Notes under the pieces: generated by a model
The model's input: only the letters and a program-made list of their open reading frames with translations
What the model was told of the DNA's origin: nothing
The model's database searches: none
Translations under genes and position numbers: made by a program
Shown here: positions 1-8,369 of the stretch, in pieces
How positions within the stretch are numbered: position 1 is the first letter of the stretch
How the letters are laid out: every line of letters starts with the position of its first letter
Origin: Mageeibacillus sp. UBA4314
GTDB taxonomy: Bacteria; Bacillota; Clostridia; Saccharofermentanales; Saccharofermentanaceae
DNA: 63,123 nt
Direction: 5' to 3'
Assembly (NCBI GenBank): GCA_002394605.1
Contig: DGUI01000031.1
Span: 1 to 63,123 of the forward strand

Positions 1-446
1 CCGACTTCCATAACAACGTCAGAGTACATCTGGATGAATCTTCTGTAGCAATCCCATGCCCAACGGGGATTACCGGACTTCTCAGCAATGACATTAACTA
101 CTTCTTCGTTAAGACCCAGGTTGAGGATAGTGTCCATCATACCGGGCATTGATGCTCTTGCACCGCTTCTAACGGATACGAGCAGCGGGTTCTCAAGATC
201 TCCGAACTTCTTGCCGGTGATCTCTTCCATCTTGCCTACGTACTCAAGGATCTGACCAAAGATCTCATCATTGATCTTCCTGCCATCCTCGTAATACTTC
301 GTACATGCCTCTGTTGTGATCGTGAAACCCTGGGGAACAGGAAGACCGATATTGGTCATCTCAGCGAGGTTTGCACCCTTACCGCCAAGGAGTTCGCGCA
401 TTTTTCCGTTACCTTCGGTAAACAGATAAACATACTTTGTTGCCAT
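1..446 (-). CDS. ppdK: Pyruvate, phosphate dikinase, N-terminal part (gene runs off the window)
   Basis: The 148 visible residues begin MATKYVYLF and contain the nucleotide-binding N-terminal region typical of PPDK, with GGKGANLAEM, GLPVPQGFTI and the SVRSGARASMPGMMDT segment. The enzyme interconverts pyruvate, ATP and Pi with PEP, AMP and PPi, and in many anaerobic Clostridia it links glycolysis with PPi metabolism. The central phosphohistidine and C-terminal PEP domains lie outside the window. The start is the ATG at 446, preceded by an AAAGGCGGA-like ribosome site. It is the last visible gene of the leftmost minus-strand block; glyS ends 74 bases upstream of it, so separate transcription is possible. 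Confidence 0.95.
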   Translation of the reverse strand, partial: MATKYVYLFTEGNGKMRELLGGKGANLAEMTNIGLPVPQGFTITTEACTKYYEDGRKINDEIFGQILEYVGKMEEITGKKFGDLENPLLVSVRSGARASMPGMMDTILNLGLNEEVVNVIAEKSGNPRWAWDCYRRFIQMYSDVVMEV

Positions 447-520
447 TGCTTTTTCCGCCTTTCGTTTTTATGTTGTTGTCATAATTAATAAGTGTAACAC
501 GAAGTTGACGCCTTATAAAT

Positions 521-1936
521 TCAAAAATCAAATTTTCCCTCAAAAAATTCTTTGAGCTTGTCGATGGGGAATCTTATGTTGCCGGGCTCGTATTCCACGT
601 TCTTCATGGAATCTCTCTCCCTGATCGTTACGCATCCGTCATTCTCCGAATCGAAATCGTATACGACGCAGTAAGGAGTGCCGATCTCGTCCTGTCTTCT
701 GTAGCGCTTGCCGATGCTCTGTCTGTCATCAAGTTCGCACATGTACTTCTTCGACAGTTTCTCATAGATGGGCTGGGCCTTGTCCGTGAGCTTGGCTGAC
801 AGAGGAAGCACGCCGATCTTGACCGGAGCCAGGAAAGGATGGAAATGCATAACGGTCCTGACATCTCCTCCCTCGAGTTCCTCCTCATCATAAGCGGAGC
901 AGAGGAATGCGAGCGTAACACGGTCCGCACCGAGTGAAGGTTCGATAACATAAGGAACATACTTCTCGTTCTTAGCGGGATCAAAATATGTGAGATCCTG
1001 CTTGGAGAATTCCATATGCTGCTTCAGGTCATAGTCTGTACGGTCGGCGATGCCCCAGAGCTCACCCCAGTCAGTGAAGGGGAAAGCAAACTCGAAGTCA
1101 GTAGTAGCTCTGGAATAGAATGCCAGTTCTTCCTTTGCATGGTCTCTTGTGCGGAGCTCCTCCTCCTTAATGCCGAGGTTGATGAGCCAGTCATGGCAGA
1201 AAGTCTTCCAGTAATCAAACCACTCCAGATCCGTTCCGGGTTCGCAGAAGAATTCAAGCTCCATCTGTTCGAACTCTCTCGTACGGAAGATGAAGTTGCC
1301 GGGAGTGATCTCGTTCCTGAAGCTCTTACCGATCTGGCAGATACCGAAGGGGATCTTCTTACGTGCGGAACGCTGGACATTGCTGAAGTTAACGAAGATA
1401 CCCTGAGCTGTCTCAGGTCTCAGGTATACCTCGCTCGTTGCATCCTCAGTTACGCCGATGAATGTCTTGAACATGAGGTTGAACTTACGGATATCAGTGA
1501 AATTATGTCCGCCGCATGTAGGACAGGGAATGTTATTGTCCCTGATGTACTGAACCATATCCTCAGGGCTCATGCCTTCCACGGGAACATTCTCGATCCC
1601 GTTCTCCTTGTTCCAGTCCTCAACGAGATTGTCAGCTCTGTGTCTTGCCTTACACTGCTTACAGTCGATAAGGGGATCGGAGAATCCTCCGACGTGACCT
1701 GAAGCTACCCATGTCTTGGGGTTCATGATGATAGCTGCGTCGAGACCGACATTATACGGACTCTCCTGAACGAACTTCTTCCACCATGCTGCTTTTACAT
1801 TGTTCTTGAGCTGAACACCCAGAGGGCCGTAATCCCATGAATTGGCAAGTCCGCCGTAGATATCAGAACCCGGATAGACGAATCCTCTTACCTTTGCAAG
1901 AGATACGATCTTTTCCATTGATTTCTCAACAGCCAT
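521..1936 (-). CDS. glyS: Glycyl-tRNA synthetase, class II homodimeric type
   Basis: This 471-residue cytoplasmic enzyme charges tRNA-Gly. It is the single-chain eukaryote/archaea-like type (GlyQS), not the split alpha/beta bacterial type. Visible class II features are the N-terminal segment with GGLANSWDYGPLG, motif 2 around FRNEITPGNFIFRTREFEQME, and motif 3 with SLGADRVTLAFL; the anticodon-binding domain occupies roughly the last 110 residues. A zinc-type CKQCK...CPTCGG pair lies near residues 93-145. Start ATG at 1936 follows a GGAGG; rpoZ ends 17 bases upstream, leaving no room for a T-box leader, so it probably belongs to the yicC-gmk-rpoZ transcript. Confidence 0.96.
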   Translation of the reverse strand: MAVEKSMEKIVSLAKVRGFVYPGSDIYGGLANSWDYGPLGVQLKNNVKAAWWKKFVQESPYNVGLDAAIIMNPKTWVASGHVGGFSDPLIDCKQCKARHRADNLVEDWNKENGIENVPVEGMSPEDMVQYIRDNNIPCPTCGGHNFTDIRKFNLMFKTFIGVTEDATSEVYLRPETAQGIFVNFSNVQRSARKKIPFGICQIGKSFRNEITPGNFIFRTREFEQMELEFFCEPGTDLEWFDYWKTFCHDWLINLGIKEEELRTRDHAKEELAFYSRATTDFEFAFPFTDWGELWGIADRTDYDLKQHMEFSKQDLTYFDPAKNEKYVPYVIEPSLGADRVTLAFLCSAYDEEELEGGDVRTVMHFHPFLAPVKIGVLPLSAKLTDKAQPIYEKLSKKYMCELDDRQSIGKRYRRQDEIGTPYCVVYDFDSENDGCVTIRERDSMKNVEYEPGNIRFPIDKLKEFFEGKFDF

Positions 1937-1953
1937 ATGTCATGTTCCTCCGA

Positions 1954-2352
1954 TTATTCTTCTTCCTCAACAAATCCTTCATCAGCCTCTTCAGCTGCAT
2001 CTGCTGATGCATCTTCGCTGCTGAGCGCCTCAAGAAGGCCATCGATGCCGGAACCGATCCTGGAAGCCTTCTCTTCCTCGAGCTGCTGCTCTCTCTTGCG
2101 CTTCTCTTCTTCTCTTCTGATGCGCTCCTCACGTGTGATCGGAACTACCGGATCCTTTGTGCCGGGAACTGCAACGACCTTGCCTTCAGCTACTTCGCAG
2201 CATGCAAGTGATACGTTGTTTGCAGCTGTGTCAGGTACCATGGGCTGTGCGCCTTCAGTAAGCTGCCTTGCTCTCTGGCTTACAAGGATAGCTGCCTCGA
2301 AAGGGCAGTTTGCCTGCTTCTTGATCTTCTCGATTGACGGTTCTACCAACAT
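1954..2352 (-). CDS. rpoZ: DNA-directed RNA polymerase omega subunit with acidic C-terminal tail
   Basis: The first ~50 residues match omega: MLVEPSIEKIKKQ and the conserved SQRARQLTEG motif used to clamp the beta' subunit. Position directly after gmk is the classical location of rpoZ. At 132 residues it is much longer than the usual 65-90; the extra C-terminal half contains a charged helix (REERIRREEEKRKREQQLEEEK) and ends in an almost purely acidic stretch finishing EEEE. Omega normally promotes core assembly and, in other lineages, ppGpp sensing. The tail is of unknown role. Start ATG at 2352 has an AAAGGAA in front. Confidence 0.88.
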   Translation of the reverse strand: MLVEPSIEKIKKQANCPFEAAILVSQRARQLTEGAQPMVPDTAANNVSLACCEVAEGKVVAVPGTKDPVVPITREERIRREEEKRKREQQLEEEKASRIGSGIDGLLEALSSEDASADAAEEADEGFVEEEE

Positions 2353-2386
2353 TTCCTTTTACCTCTTTCTTTGCTTTATATGCACT

Positions 2387-2977
2387 TTATTTTGTAAGCT
2401 TATTGAGTTCTTCCCTCTTCGCCGTTATAAGGGCTATGACCTCGTCAACTGCGGTCTGGAGATCGTCATTTACGACGACATGATCGAATTCATCCTTCCT
2501 CTGCATCTCGGATGATGCCTGTGAGAGTCTGAGTCTTATCTTCTCATCCGTCTCGGTGCCCCTGCCCCTCAGCCTCTCTTCGAGGACTTCCATTGAGGGC
2601 GGCATCAGGAATATGGTCAACGCATTATCACCGAATATCTCCTTCAGTGCGACACTTCCTGCCACTGTGAGGTCTACCAGGCAGTCGATCCCTTCCTCAC
2701 ACTGCCTGCTTATGTGTTCTCTCGGGGTTCCGTAGTAGTTGCCGGCATACGTATCATATTCGATGATCTCATTGTCCTTTATCATCTGTTCGAACTGCTG
2801 CGGTGTCCTGAAATAATACTCGACACCTTCCTGCTCAGTCCCCCGGGGCGCCCTTGTTGTCACGGAGACCGAGCTTCCCATACCGGGAAATCTCTCTGAG
2901 ACCTTGCCGAGCACCGTGCCCTTGCCTGCGCCTGACGGACCGGATATACATACGATCATTCCTTTACGTTCTGCCAT
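2387..2977 (-). CDS. gmk: Guanylate kinase
   Basis: A 196-residue cytoplasmic nucleotide kinase that phosphorylates GMP/dGMP with ATP. The P-loop ISGPSGAGKGT is at residues 10-20, followed by the GMP-binding SVTTRAPRGTE and the GVEYYF segment; length is normal for the family. It begins 1 base after the stop of the RemA-like gene and is followed by rpoZ, the standard Firmicute order yicC-remA-gmk-rpoZ. An AGGAG lies 10 bases before the ATG. Confidence 0.97.
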   Translation of the reverse strand: MAERKGMIVCISGPSGAGKGTVLGKVSERFPGMGSSVSVTTRAPRGTEQEGVEYYFRTPQQFEQMIKDNEIIEYDTYAGNYYGTPREHISRQCEEGIDCLVDLTVAGSVALKEIFGDNALTIFLMPPSMEVLEERLRGRGTETDEKIRLRLSQASSEMQRKDEFDHVVVNDDLQTAVDEVIALITAKREELNKLTK

Positions 2978-2978
2978 A

Positions 2979-3221
2979 TCACAGGATCTCCTTTATCTCT
3001 TCAACTGTCTTGGAACTCAAGACGATGTGGTCGCTATCGGTAACGATGACTGCCTTGCACTTCTTGCCGGCGCAGCAGTCGATGCACATTGCCCTGTCCT
3101 TCGAATCCTGGATCATCCTTCTGGAAGGCGACGAATCGGCTGATACCACGCAAAGTATCCTTCCTGATGCTATAAGATTGCCGAATCCGATGTCTATAAA
3201 ATCCATTCCGATGCTCCTCAT
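2979..3221 (-). CDS. remA: RemA-like DUF370 DNA-binding regulator, cysteine-rich variant
   Basis: The 80-residue product carries the DUF370 signature: FIDIGFGNLI near the start, then RRMIQDSKDRA and VTDSDHIVLSS near the end. In Bacillus subtilis RemA is an oligomeric DNA-binding activator of matrix and osmoprotection genes. The position between yicC and gmk is conserved in Firmicutes. The ATG at 3221 overlaps the yicC stop by four bases (ATGA), which supports it; an in-frame ATG at 3206 is an alternative. Unusual are four cysteines in the short stretch MCIDCCAGKKC, where Bacillus RemA has MLIDATYGRRT. A longer open frame extends upstream but lies inside yicC. Confidence 0.85.
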   Translation of the reverse strand: MRSIGMDFIDIGFGNLIASGRILCVVSADSSPSRRMIQDSKDRAMCIDCCAGKKCKAVIVTDSDHIVLSSKTVEEIKEIL

Positions 3222-4105
3222 ACCAGGTTCTGGACCTGTTCCCTCATCTCTTCCACAAGATTCTTCATCTTGAGGACCCTGTTTGTTATCTCGATGTCGT
3301 TTGCCTTGGACCCTGTCGTGTTGATCTCCCTGTTGATCTCCTGGATGAGGAAATCCATCTTCTTGCCGATCGATCCGTCGGAAGAGAGGATCTTCCTTGC
3401 CTGTGCGAAATGGCTTACGAGTCTCTTCATCTCCTCGTCGATGCAGCACTTATCTGCAAATATGGCAACCTCTGCCGCCAGTCTGCTCTCATCGTAGAAA
3501 TCCTTCTTGTCCTCTGCGAGGATAACGTCGATCCTGTCGCTCAAACGCTGTCTGTAATCAGCTACCACCGAGGGAGAATACTCCGCGATCTCGTCTCTCA
3601 ATGTCTCAAGTGAAGATACCTTGCCGATAATGTCTGCTGCGAGGTTCTCACCCTCCGTATGTCTCATCTCGATCATGCCGTCAATGGCATCTGATACTGC
3701 CTGCTCGAGTTCTGAATAGAGGCTGTCCTCATCAAGTTCTGACTGTCTGACGGTAATGATGTCCTGGTAAAGTGACAGCCTTGCAGCTCCGACATCATCT
3801 TCCCTGCCCGATACTTCGGCGATCCTTCTTACTGCCTTGGAATACTCAAGTGCAAGACCCTCATTGATGATGACCTCAGTTCCTTCACTGTTGTTATCCT
3901 CGTAGTTGATGAACATATCGATCTTGCCCCTGAGAAGACGGTCTGACACCATCTTCCTGATCTTTGCGTCAGCATAATTGAAGATCCTGGGGATCCTGAG
4001 ATTGATATCGCAATACCTGCTGTTAACGGACTTGATCTCAACCGTGTATCTTCTTGATTCGAATATCCTCTCACCGCGGCCGTAGCCCGTCATACTGTAT
4101 GCCAT
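3218..4105 (-). CDS. yicC: YicC/YloC family endoribonuclease
   Basis: The 295-residue protein begins MAYSMTGYGRGE, the family's invariant start, and carries the N-terminal YicC domain plus the C-terminal DUF1732 part (KKMDFLIQEINREINTTGSKA). E. coli YicC is an RNase involved in degrading the small RNA RyhB; the Clostridia role is not established. The ATG at 4105 has a GGAGG four bases upstream; a TTG 15 bases earlier is open but less convincing. It is the first gene of the yicC-remA-gmk-rpoZ(-glyS) group. Confidence 0.93.
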   Translation of the reverse strand: MAYSMTGYGRGERIFESRRYTVEIKSVNSRYCDINLRIPRIFNYADAKIRKMVSDRLLRGKIDMFINYEDNNSEGTEVIINEGLALEYSKAVRRIAEVSGREDDVGAARLSLYQDIITVRQSELDEDSLYSELEQAVSDAIDGMIEMRHTEGENLAADIIGKVSSLETLRDEIAEYSPSVVADYRQRLSDRIDVILAEDKKDFYDESRLAAEVAIFADKCCIDEEMKRLVSHFAQARKILSSDGSIGKKMDFLIQEINREINTTGSKANDIEITNRVLKMKNLVEEMREQVQNLV

Positions 4106-4190
4106 AGAACCTCCGGACAAAATCCTCTATTAGATGGAAAAAGCCTGCTGCAGAGACTTATTCTCCACAAGAGGCCTTCAAACTTCAAAT

Positions 4191-4219
4191 ATTATAATAT
4201 GCTTAAGCTAAAATTACAA
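4191..4219 (-). promoter_or_regulatory. Sigma-A promoter of the yicC operon
   Basis: On the minus strand TTGTAA (4214-4219) and TATAAT (4191-4196) are separated by exactly 17 bases. The -35 box overlaps the TAA stop of the upstream metallophosphoesterase gene. The ~80-base leader downstream contains an imperfect GC-rich stem followed by five T (about 4142-4177), which may act as terminator of the upstream operon or as an attenuator. Confidence 0.75.
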
Positions 4220-4930
4220 GACTTTGAGGGGAGCAAATCCCAGGTAATCCCCTGAAGTGCACAGATATCTGCAGTTCTCAAAATACTCTTCCGAATATAC
4301 GATCTCATGCGCTCTGCCGTGAAGATGTCCGTAGACGCAGATGTCTGCACCGCCTTCCCTGATCAGTTCCGTAAAGGCAGTCGGGTGGTTGAACCTGGTT
4401 ACCGGCGGATAGTGGAGCATGATGATCCTCTTTTTTGTCCTGTCCGGGTCCTTCCTGTCCATCTCGTCAAAACAGAGCTTAAGCCTTGCCTGCTCCCTCT
4501 CATAGATCTTCTTATCCTGCTCTTTGAATTCCGAGTCAGTCGGGAGCATCCACCCCCTTGTTCCTGAGATCAGGCACCCTTCTGCTTCTATCACATTAGT
4601 CCTGACGATCTTTATTCCGTGATAGTGTTGACCTGCAAAGAACTCATCCATCTTGCTTATCGTCGTCCACCAGTAATCATGGTTTCCGCGTGACAGGAGC
4701 TTGGTGCCCGGAAGGTCCGAGATGAACTCAAAATCTTCTGTGGCATCAGCGATCTTCGTTGCCCATGAGATATCTCCGGACACCAGAACAGTATCTTCCT
4801 CCGTAACGGAAGATATCCACGATTCCTTTATCCGCTCAATGTAGTTGTCCCATTTGGGTCCGAACACGGTCATGCTCTTCTCGGGATTACTGAGAGACAG
4901 GTGAAGATCTGATAGTGCAAATATTGCCAT
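4214..4930 (-). CDS. Metallophosphoesterase (calcineurin-like), substrate unknown
   Basis: The 238-residue protein has all dinuclear-metal motifs of the calcineurin-like superfamily in order: SDLHLS (residues 7-12), VSGDISW, SRGNHDYWW, MLHYPP and YGHLHGR. There is no signal peptide, so it should act in the cytoplasm. It resembles the COG1768 predicted phosphohydrolases; the substrate (nucleotide, phosphoprotein or other phosphodiester) cannot be told from sequence. The gene starts immediately after the uvrC stop with GAGGGATAA before the ATG, so it is translationally coupled to uvrC. Confidence 0.88.
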   Translation of the reverse strand: MAIFALSDLHLSLSNPEKSMTVFGPKWDNYIERIKESWISSVTEEDTVLVSGDISWATKIADATEDFEFISDLPGTKLLSRGNHDYWWTTISKMDEFFAGQHYHGIKIVRTNVIEAEGCLISGTRGWMLPTDSEFKEQDKKIYEREQARLKLCFDEMDRKDPDRTKKRIIMLHYPPVTRFNHPTAFTELIREGGADICVYGHLHGRAHEIVYSEEYFENCRYLCTSGDYLGFAPLKVL

Positions 4931-6805
4931 TTATCCCTCGCTGTCGAAATAAGACCTGATCGATGATGCATCAGCTTTCGTTATCCCCTTGACGGATGAC
5001 AGTTCTTCTTCCGAAGCATTCTCGATATTCTTGATTGTACCAAAATGAGCCAGCAAAATCTTGCGTTTTGCAGGTCCTATGCCGGGGATGTTTTCGAGGC
5101 GGTATCTGATATTGCGCTTTCCTGACAGTTTGCGCTGGTATGTTATGGCGAAGCGGTGGACCTCGTTCTGCACAGCCGTAAGGAATCTGAAGAGAGATAC
5201 TTCCTCGTCAGATAAGTCATTACGCTTGAGGTCGATCATGCGTCCGTCCTCGAACACTATCCCGCGCGTTCTGTGACGGTCATCCTTGACCATGCCGGCT
5301 ATTAGGATCCCATCCGTCCCGGGGATGGATCTGACGATCCCCGCGATCGCGGACAACTGGCCTTTGCCGCCGTCAGCCAGGATCAGATCAGGATATGCGA
5401 ATCCGTCTTTGCTACTGTGTGCAAACCTTCTTGAGAGCACCTCTCTCATCGAAGCAAAATCATCCTGTGTCGTAACGCTCTTGAGCTTGAACAGCCTGTA
5501 TGACTGCTTATCCGGCTTGCCGTCCCTGAACACGACCATTCCGGCACATATGTCATCATTTCCGAGGTTTGAGATATCGTATGATTCGACCCTTCCGATA
5601 CTCCCATCAGGAGCATCCATGAGACTCTCGAGATAGCGCAGCGGAGCCTTGGGATCAGAACCTGCCCCGCCTCCGCGGAGGATCCTTCTTACCATCATCT
5701 CGCGGGCATTGAGCATTGCCATTTTTGCCAGGTCATTAAGCTCCCCGCGTTGAGGAATGTGGATGGTTACCTTGCGGGAAGCAAGTCCCGTCAGATATGA
5801 GGAAAGCTCGTCCTCTGCCCCGTTATCGAGGATGCCGGAAGGTATTACGACCGTGGGAGGTATCTTCGGTGCGTTTTCGTAATACTGCGTGATAAAACCC
5901 TTCAGTATGTCAGATGATTCTTCCTCTCCGCCCGTCACGAAATAAGTCGACGATCCGACGACCCTTCCGTCCCTGACTTCGAGTTTTCTTACACACGTCT
6001 CACCTGCATCAGAGTATAATCCGATCGCATCGACATCGCGCCTGATGTCCATGAAAACACGCTGGTTCTTCTTTATATTGCGCAGTGCGGAGAGCCTGTC
6101 TCTGAATACCGAGGCCTTCTCAAATTGCAGTTCTTCAGAACACTTCTGCATCTCTTCGGTCATCGCTTTCTCGAGGCCTTCGTAATTGCCCTCAAAGAAC
6201 AGAACGATACGCGATATCATCGCGCGGTAATCAGACTTGGATACCTCGCCCGAGCACGGCGCCATGCACTTCCCGATATGGTAGTTGAGACAGGGGCGTT
6301 CCTTGCCGATATCCCTGGGGAGCACCTTTCTGCAGCGCTTCAGGGGGAAGAGGTATTCTATCGTCTTCAGGACTTCGAACAGATCGGAATTCATATATGG
6401 GCCATAGTACACTGCACCTGCCCTGCGCATCCTGTCATCGATCCTGAATGACTTGAACACTCTCGGATACTCTTCGTTCAATGTTATGCAGATGTATGGA
6501 TATCCCTTGTCATCCCTCAGGAGGATGTTGTACTTAGGCTGATATCTCTTGATGAGGTTCGCTTCGAGCAGGAGTGCTTCCGTCTCGGATGCGACGACCG
6601 TATATTCAAAATCAGCCACATGGCTGACCATTGCCCTTACTTTGGGATGTGAGATCGTTCCTGATGCAAAGTAGCTCTTAAGCCTGTTGCGGAGTTTTTT
6701 GGCCTTGCCCACATAAATAATACATCCCGAAGAGTCCTTCATCAGGTAAACTCCGGGATCCTGTGGTACAGTATCTAACCTTGCGTCAAAATTCTTCTCT
6801 GTCAT
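4931..6805 (-). CDS. uvrC: UvrABC excinuclease subunit C
   Basis: A 624-residue nucleotide-excision-repair nuclease. The N-terminal GIY-YIG domain (DPGVYLMKD...IIYVGKAKKL) makes the 3' incision, followed by the cysteine cluster CLNYHIGKCMAPC, the UVR region, the RNase H-like 5' nuclease domain (DLILADGGKGQL) and tandem helix-hairpin-helix motifs at the end (IPGIGPAKRK). I chose the ATG at 6805 because it overlaps the HPr stop as ATGA. An upstream TTG at 6838 has an AGGAGG seven bases before it, but that AGGAGG is part of HPr coding sequence; the extra 11 residues are not typical of UvrC. Confidence 0.96.
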   Translation of the reverse strand: MTEKNFDARLDTVPQDPGVYLMKDSSGCIIYVGKAKKLRNRLKSYFASGTISHPKVRAMVSHVADFEYTVVASETEALLLEANLIKRYQPKYNILLRDDKGYPYICITLNEEYPRVFKSFRIDDRMRRAGAVYYGPYMNSDLFEVLKTIEYLFPLKRCRKVLPRDIGKERPCLNYHIGKCMAPCSGEVSKSDYRAMISRIVLFFEGNYEGLEKAMTEEMQKCSEELQFEKASVFRDRLSALRNIKKNQRVFMDIRRDVDAIGLYSDAGETCVRKLEVRDGRVVGSSTYFVTGGEEESSDILKGFITQYYENAPKIPPTVVIPSGILDNGAEDELSSYLTGLASRKVTIHIPQRGELNDLAKMAMLNAREMMVRRILRGGGAGSDPKAPLRYLESLMDAPDGSIGRVESYDISNLGNDDICAGMVVFRDGKPDKQSYRLFKLKSVTTQDDFASMREVLSRRFAHSSKDGFAYPDLILADGGKGQLSAIAGIVRSIPGTDGILIAGMVKDDRHRTRGIVFEDGRMIDLKRNDLSDEEVSLFRFLTAVQNEVHRFAITYQRKLSGKRNIRYRLENIPGIGPAKRKILLAHFGTIKNIENASEEELSSVKGITKADASSIRSYFDSEG

Positions 6806-7062
6806 ACCTGAGGATTTCTCAAGAAATCCGCCAAACAATCAACTGCCTCCTGGGCATCATCACCTTCAGCAGTGATCTCGATCTCAGCACCGTTCTCGAT
6901 ACCGAGCGACATTACACCAAGAAGACTCTTGGAATTAGCACGTCTTCCTCCTCTTATAAAGTAGATCGTACTCCTGAATGAAGATGCCTTCTGGATGAGC
7001 GTAGCTACTGCCTTCATCGCAAGTGTATCTTCACAATTGAATATTACTTTCTCCTCGGCCAT
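6802..7062 (-). CDS. HPr-like protein lacking the phosphotransfer histidine (Crh-like)
   Basis: The 86-residue protein has the HPr fold signature; the regulatory serine region is intact (ANSKSLLGVMSLGI, corresponding to Ser46). The region where PTS HPr carries the active-site His15 (GxHARPA) reads FNCEDTLAMKA and has no histidine. Loss of His15 with retention of Ser46 is the hallmark of Crh, which in Bacillus is phosphorylated by HPr kinase and acts as a CcpA corepressor but cannot pass phosphate in the PTS. The ATG at 7062 has a GGAGG at ideal distance. It heads the uvrC-metallophosphoesterase operon. Confidence 0.85.
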   Translation of the reverse strand: MAEEKVIFNCEDTLAMKAVATLIQKASSFRSTIYFIRGGRRANSKSLLGVMSLGIENGAEIEITAEGDDAQEAVDCLADFLRNPQV

Positions 7063-7096
7063 GTGACCCTCCACCTGAATAATCAAATCGTTGATA

Positions 7097-7125
7097 AGTA
7101 TATTTTTGTACGGGGGTTAAGTCAA
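7097..7125 (-). promoter_or_regulatory. Sigma-A promoter of the HPr-like/uvrC operon
   Basis: Minus-strand TTGACT (7120-7125), 17-base spacer, TATACT (7097-7102), about 35 bases before the HPr-like start. The ~100 bases further upstream to the rimI stop (7126-7224) are AT-rich and hold nothing I can name. Confidence 0.78.
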
Positions 7126-7224
7126 CAAAAATAAGGTCCTCGATATCAATTTCGGCTTTATGGCTTAAATATCAAAAATGAGTGTGATTATTTTGTTCAA
7201 ATTCACTATCTGATCACAAGCAGG

Positions 7225-7668
7225 TCACAGGAGCTTCCTCATGAGAAGGGCGTCAAATCCCTGTCCATAGTAGTCTTTGCGGGTGTTGTAGACAGTAAAC
7301 CCCATCTTCTCATACAGGTGGACTGCAGGAGCATTTCCGGACTCGACCTCAAGGTACAGGACCGTAACGCCGCCTGCTTTGAGTTCTTCACAGGCAGCTT
7401 CGATAAGGTCCCTTCCGATACCCTTGTTGCGCTTTGAAGGAGCAACGACGATGTTGCCCACTTCCGCTTCATCAAGGACTGCGCTTAAGCCTATGTAACC
7501 GGCGTCTTCAGCGATGACGGCAAACTTACGGGAATTGCCGGTCTCTGTATCATGGCTGAGAAGCCCGCTGACTGCCTCCTCTGACCACGGATGCCTCAAG
7601 GCGTCCTTCTCCAGCGCCATTATGAAGTCTTTATCTTCCGGAACACCAAATCTCAGACCGGCTCTCAA
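7225..7668 (-). CDS. rimI: Ribosomal-protein-alanine N-acetyltransferase RimI-like (GNAT)
   Basis: A GNAT-fold acetyltransferase of about 147 residues. The acetyl-CoA loop appears as VVAPSKRNKGIGRDLI, followed by the beta-strand/Tyr region with LEVESGNAPAVHLYEKMGF. RimI acetylates the N-terminal alanine of ribosomal protein S18, and in Firmicutes it lies next to tsaB. No ATG fits the expected N-terminus; the TTG at 7668, preceded by GAGGTG and lying 9 bases inside the end of tsaB, gives LRAGLRFGVPEDKDF and is preferred. Confidence 0.85.
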   Translation of the reverse strand: MRAGLRFGVPEDKDFIMALEKDALRHPWSEEAVSGLLSHDTETGNSRKFAVIAEDAGYIGLSAVLDEAEVGNIVVAPSKRNKGIGRDLIEAACEELKAGGVTVLYLEVESGNAPAVHLYEKMGFTVYNTRKDYYGQGFDALLMRKLL

Positions 7669-7676
7669 GATGCACC

Positions 7677-8369
7677 TCAGCCGTTCTGGTAGCGCTGTGC
7701 CCTGGAAGCTGCACAGTAACATGCCTCGACCTTGGCAGGATCTGTAAGCACGGGGTTAAAAGCTGCCGCCAGTGCTATCCCCTGCGGGCTTATCACGCAG
7801 CCGGGGGCATATTCGGCTCTTATCCCGCCTTCTTCCATATAACCCTTCACCGTGTCCGCACCATTGCCGATAACGATGATCCTCGGCTTAGTAATGCCTA
7901 TCTTGCGCTTGAGCTGCTTAACAAGTTCAGACGCGTGATATGCATCCTCACTTACTATGGTCTCATGAGTCCTTGCATCAGTGATCTGGGCAAACACCCT
8001 GTCATTACGTGCATCAAAGCATGGGATAAAAAGAGTTTCGCGGCCATAATCGTCACATATCTCACACGACATCGACAGGGCAAGTGTCGATGACACGGGT
8101 ATCACTTTCCTGCCTGATGCCAGTGCCATTCCCTTGACTGCCGCAAGCCCTATCCTTATGCCTGTAAATGAACCCGGTCCGACCGTAACCGCGATCGCAA
8201 ACAGGTCGTCATATGTCACGCCAGCCGCCTTCATGACCCTGTCGACCAGGGGCATGAACGTCTCCGAATGAGTCCTCGTATCCATTGAGATCTCGTAAGC
8301 AACAGCCTTGATCCCGTCGTATACGCCTGCACAGCATGTTGAATTAGATGTATCACAAACCAGTATCAT
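7677..8369 (-). CDS. tsaB: tRNA threonylcarbamoyladenosine biosynthesis protein TsaB
   Basis: A 230-residue ASKHA-fold protein starting MILVCDTSNSTC. With TsaD and TsaE it makes the universal t6A37 modification of ANN-decoding tRNAs; TsaB is the inactive paralogue that scaffolds TsaD. The motif VGPGSFTGIRIGLAAVKGMA is diagnostic. The ATG at 8369 overlaps the tsaE stop as ATGA and has GAGGAG eight bases upstream; the ATG at 8375 sits too close to that site. Order tsaE-tsaB-rimI is a conserved Firmicute arrangement. Confidence 0.94.
   Translation of the reverse strand: MILVCDTSNSTCCAGVYDGIKAVAYEISMDTRTHSETFMPLVDRVMKAAGVTYDDLFAIAVTVGPGSFTGIRIGLAAVKGMALASGRKVIPVSSTLALSMSCEICDDYGRETLFIPCFDARNDRVFAQITDARTHETIVSEDAYHASELVKQLKRKIGITKPRIIVIGNGADTVKGYMEEGGIRAEYAPGCVISPQGIALAAAFNPVLTDPAKVEACYCAASRAQRYQNG

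Noticed and set aside
1016..1702. 228-residue plus-strand open frame
   Set aside because: Antisense to glyS, a strongly conserved gene.
1937..1953. T-box or other leader before glyS
   Set aside because: Only 17 bases separate it from rpoZ; no room for a T-box.
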